64,000 bases of DNA from Desulfobulbus sp. Lineage in GTDB: Bacteria > Desulfobacterota > Desulfobulbia > Desulfobulbales > Desulfobulbaceae. Of the stretch, positions 63,494-64,000 are shown one piece after another. Location of the stretch: contig JAITGO010000013.1 of the NCBI GenBank assembly GCA_031280615.1, positions 1 to 64,000 on the forward strand, written 5' to 3'. Within the stretch, counting starts at the first letter, position 1; every line of letters begins with the position of its first letter. The notes beneath the pieces are model-generated. The model saw only the letters and a list, made by a program, of their open reading frames with translations, was not told the origin of the DNA and searched no databases. A program made the translations under genes and the position numbers.

Positions 63494-64000
63494 ATGAACA
63501 AGATTTTTCAATTCGTGCTCCGCAACCGGTTACTGGTGAGCGTGCTGGGCCTGCTGGTCCTTGCGGCCGGGTACATGAGCTACCGGCGCTTGCCGGTGGA
63601 CGCTTTTCCCGATGTCACCCCGGTGCTGGTGCAGGTTTTTGCCGAAACCGAAGGCCTAGCTCCCGAAGAGGTGGAAAAATATGTCACCTATCCGGTGGAA
63701 GTCGCCATGAACGGGCTGCCCAACCTGCGCGAAATCCGTTCCGTGTCGAACTTCGGGTTGTCGGTGACCAATATCTACTTCGAGGATGGCACCGACATCT
63801 ATTTCGCGCGTCAACTGGTCGGCGAACGGTTGCAGGCGGCCAGAGAAGGGATTCCCGAAGGCTTTGGCGACCCGGAGATGGGACCGATCTCCACCGGCCT
63901 GGGCCAGATTCTCTTCTATTTCGTCGAGGATGAAACCGGCAAACGCAGCCCGCAGGAATTGCGGGAAATCCAGGATTGGCTGATCAAGTTCAACCTGCAA
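63494..64000 (+). CDS. czcA: RND heavy-metal efflux pump, N-terminal part (cut by window end)
   Basis: The first 169 residues are visible. MNKIFQFVLRNRLLVSVLGL is the first membrane helix, followed by PVDAFPDVTPVLVQVFAETE, EEVEKYVTYPVEVAMNGLP and IRSVSNFGLSVTNIYFEDGT, all typical of HAE/HME RND pumps of the CzcA/CusA group. It starts 11 bases after the adaptor with GAGGGGAG upstream. The metal-binding residues lie beyond the window. Confidence 0.95.
   Translation, partial: MNKIFQFVLRNRLLVSVLGLLVLAAGYMSYRRLPVDAFPDVTPVLVQVFAETEGLAPEEVEKYVTYPVEVAMNGLPNLREIRSVSNFGLSVTNIYFEDGTDIYFARQLVGERLQAAREGIPEGFGDPEMGPISTGLGQILFYFVEDETGKRSPQELREIQDWLIKFNLQ

Overview
The window looks like a chromosomal segment of a Gram-negative anaerobe of the Desulfobacterota, most likely near Desulfobulbales. 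This placement is inferred from gene content and not tested by a tree. The content behind it is a B-type succinate dehydrogenase/fumarate reductase, a fused isobutyryl-CoA mutase, an FeS-flavoprotein D-lactate dehydrogenase, many PAS/Cache histidine kinases, sigma-54 regulators and a Pil-Chp-like chemosensory operon. Most of the window is GC-rich. Clear AT-rich exceptions are the polymorphic-toxin island at about 490-1810 and the 5' part of one hybrid kinase (about 20330-20840).

Layout. 1-1945: the 3' end of an Rhs gene with a variable toxin tip, an overlapping DUF4279-type immunity gene, a small protein strikingly like animal serum amyloid A, a 49-residue membrane peptide and a leftover Rhs fragment. 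2527-8196: icmF and a PTS-EIIC/EAL fusion. 8307-12471 (minus): D-lactate dehydrogenase and an Fsr-type MFS transporter. 12935-14873: a Tat-signal protein made of 7-residue Arg/Tyr/Ser/Gly repeats, followed by an HPr-kinase-like/PqqD fusion. This is the best candidate here for an undescribed system. 14990-20844 (minus): a PhnD-like lipoprotein with a cysteine-rich kinase, a small zincin and a hybrid kinase. 20949-23615: rsmI, an inositol-monophosphatase-family gene and an EamA transporter. 23660-35604 (minus): a chemosensory operon (PATAN-REC, PilH-like, CheW, triple-Hpt CheA-REC, two more CheW-like proteins) running into an M16 peptidase, a 51-residue protein, a chemoreceptor and a LivK-like binding protein. 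36099-41828 (minus): an M3 oligopeptidase, trpBA and an unassigned conserved protein. 41967-46991: a cNMP/PATAN protein and sdhCAB. 47460-50666: a DctB/DctD-type pair. 50972-56448 (minus): AcuB-like CBS protein and livFGMHK. 57120-64000: a Cache kinase and NtrC-type regulator, then a heavy-metal-type RND efflux operon (czcCBA-like, the last gene cut by the window end) behind a near-perfect sigma-54 promoter.

How the parts fit. Central metabolism (lactate oxidation, acyl-CoA mutase, succinate/fumarate, tryptophan, branched-chain amino acid uptake) is interleaved with an unusually dense set of sensors: five histidine kinases, two NtrC-type regulators, one chemosensory array, an EAL protein and two PATAN-domain proteins. 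Assignments rest on reading the translated sequences by eye; no database search was run.
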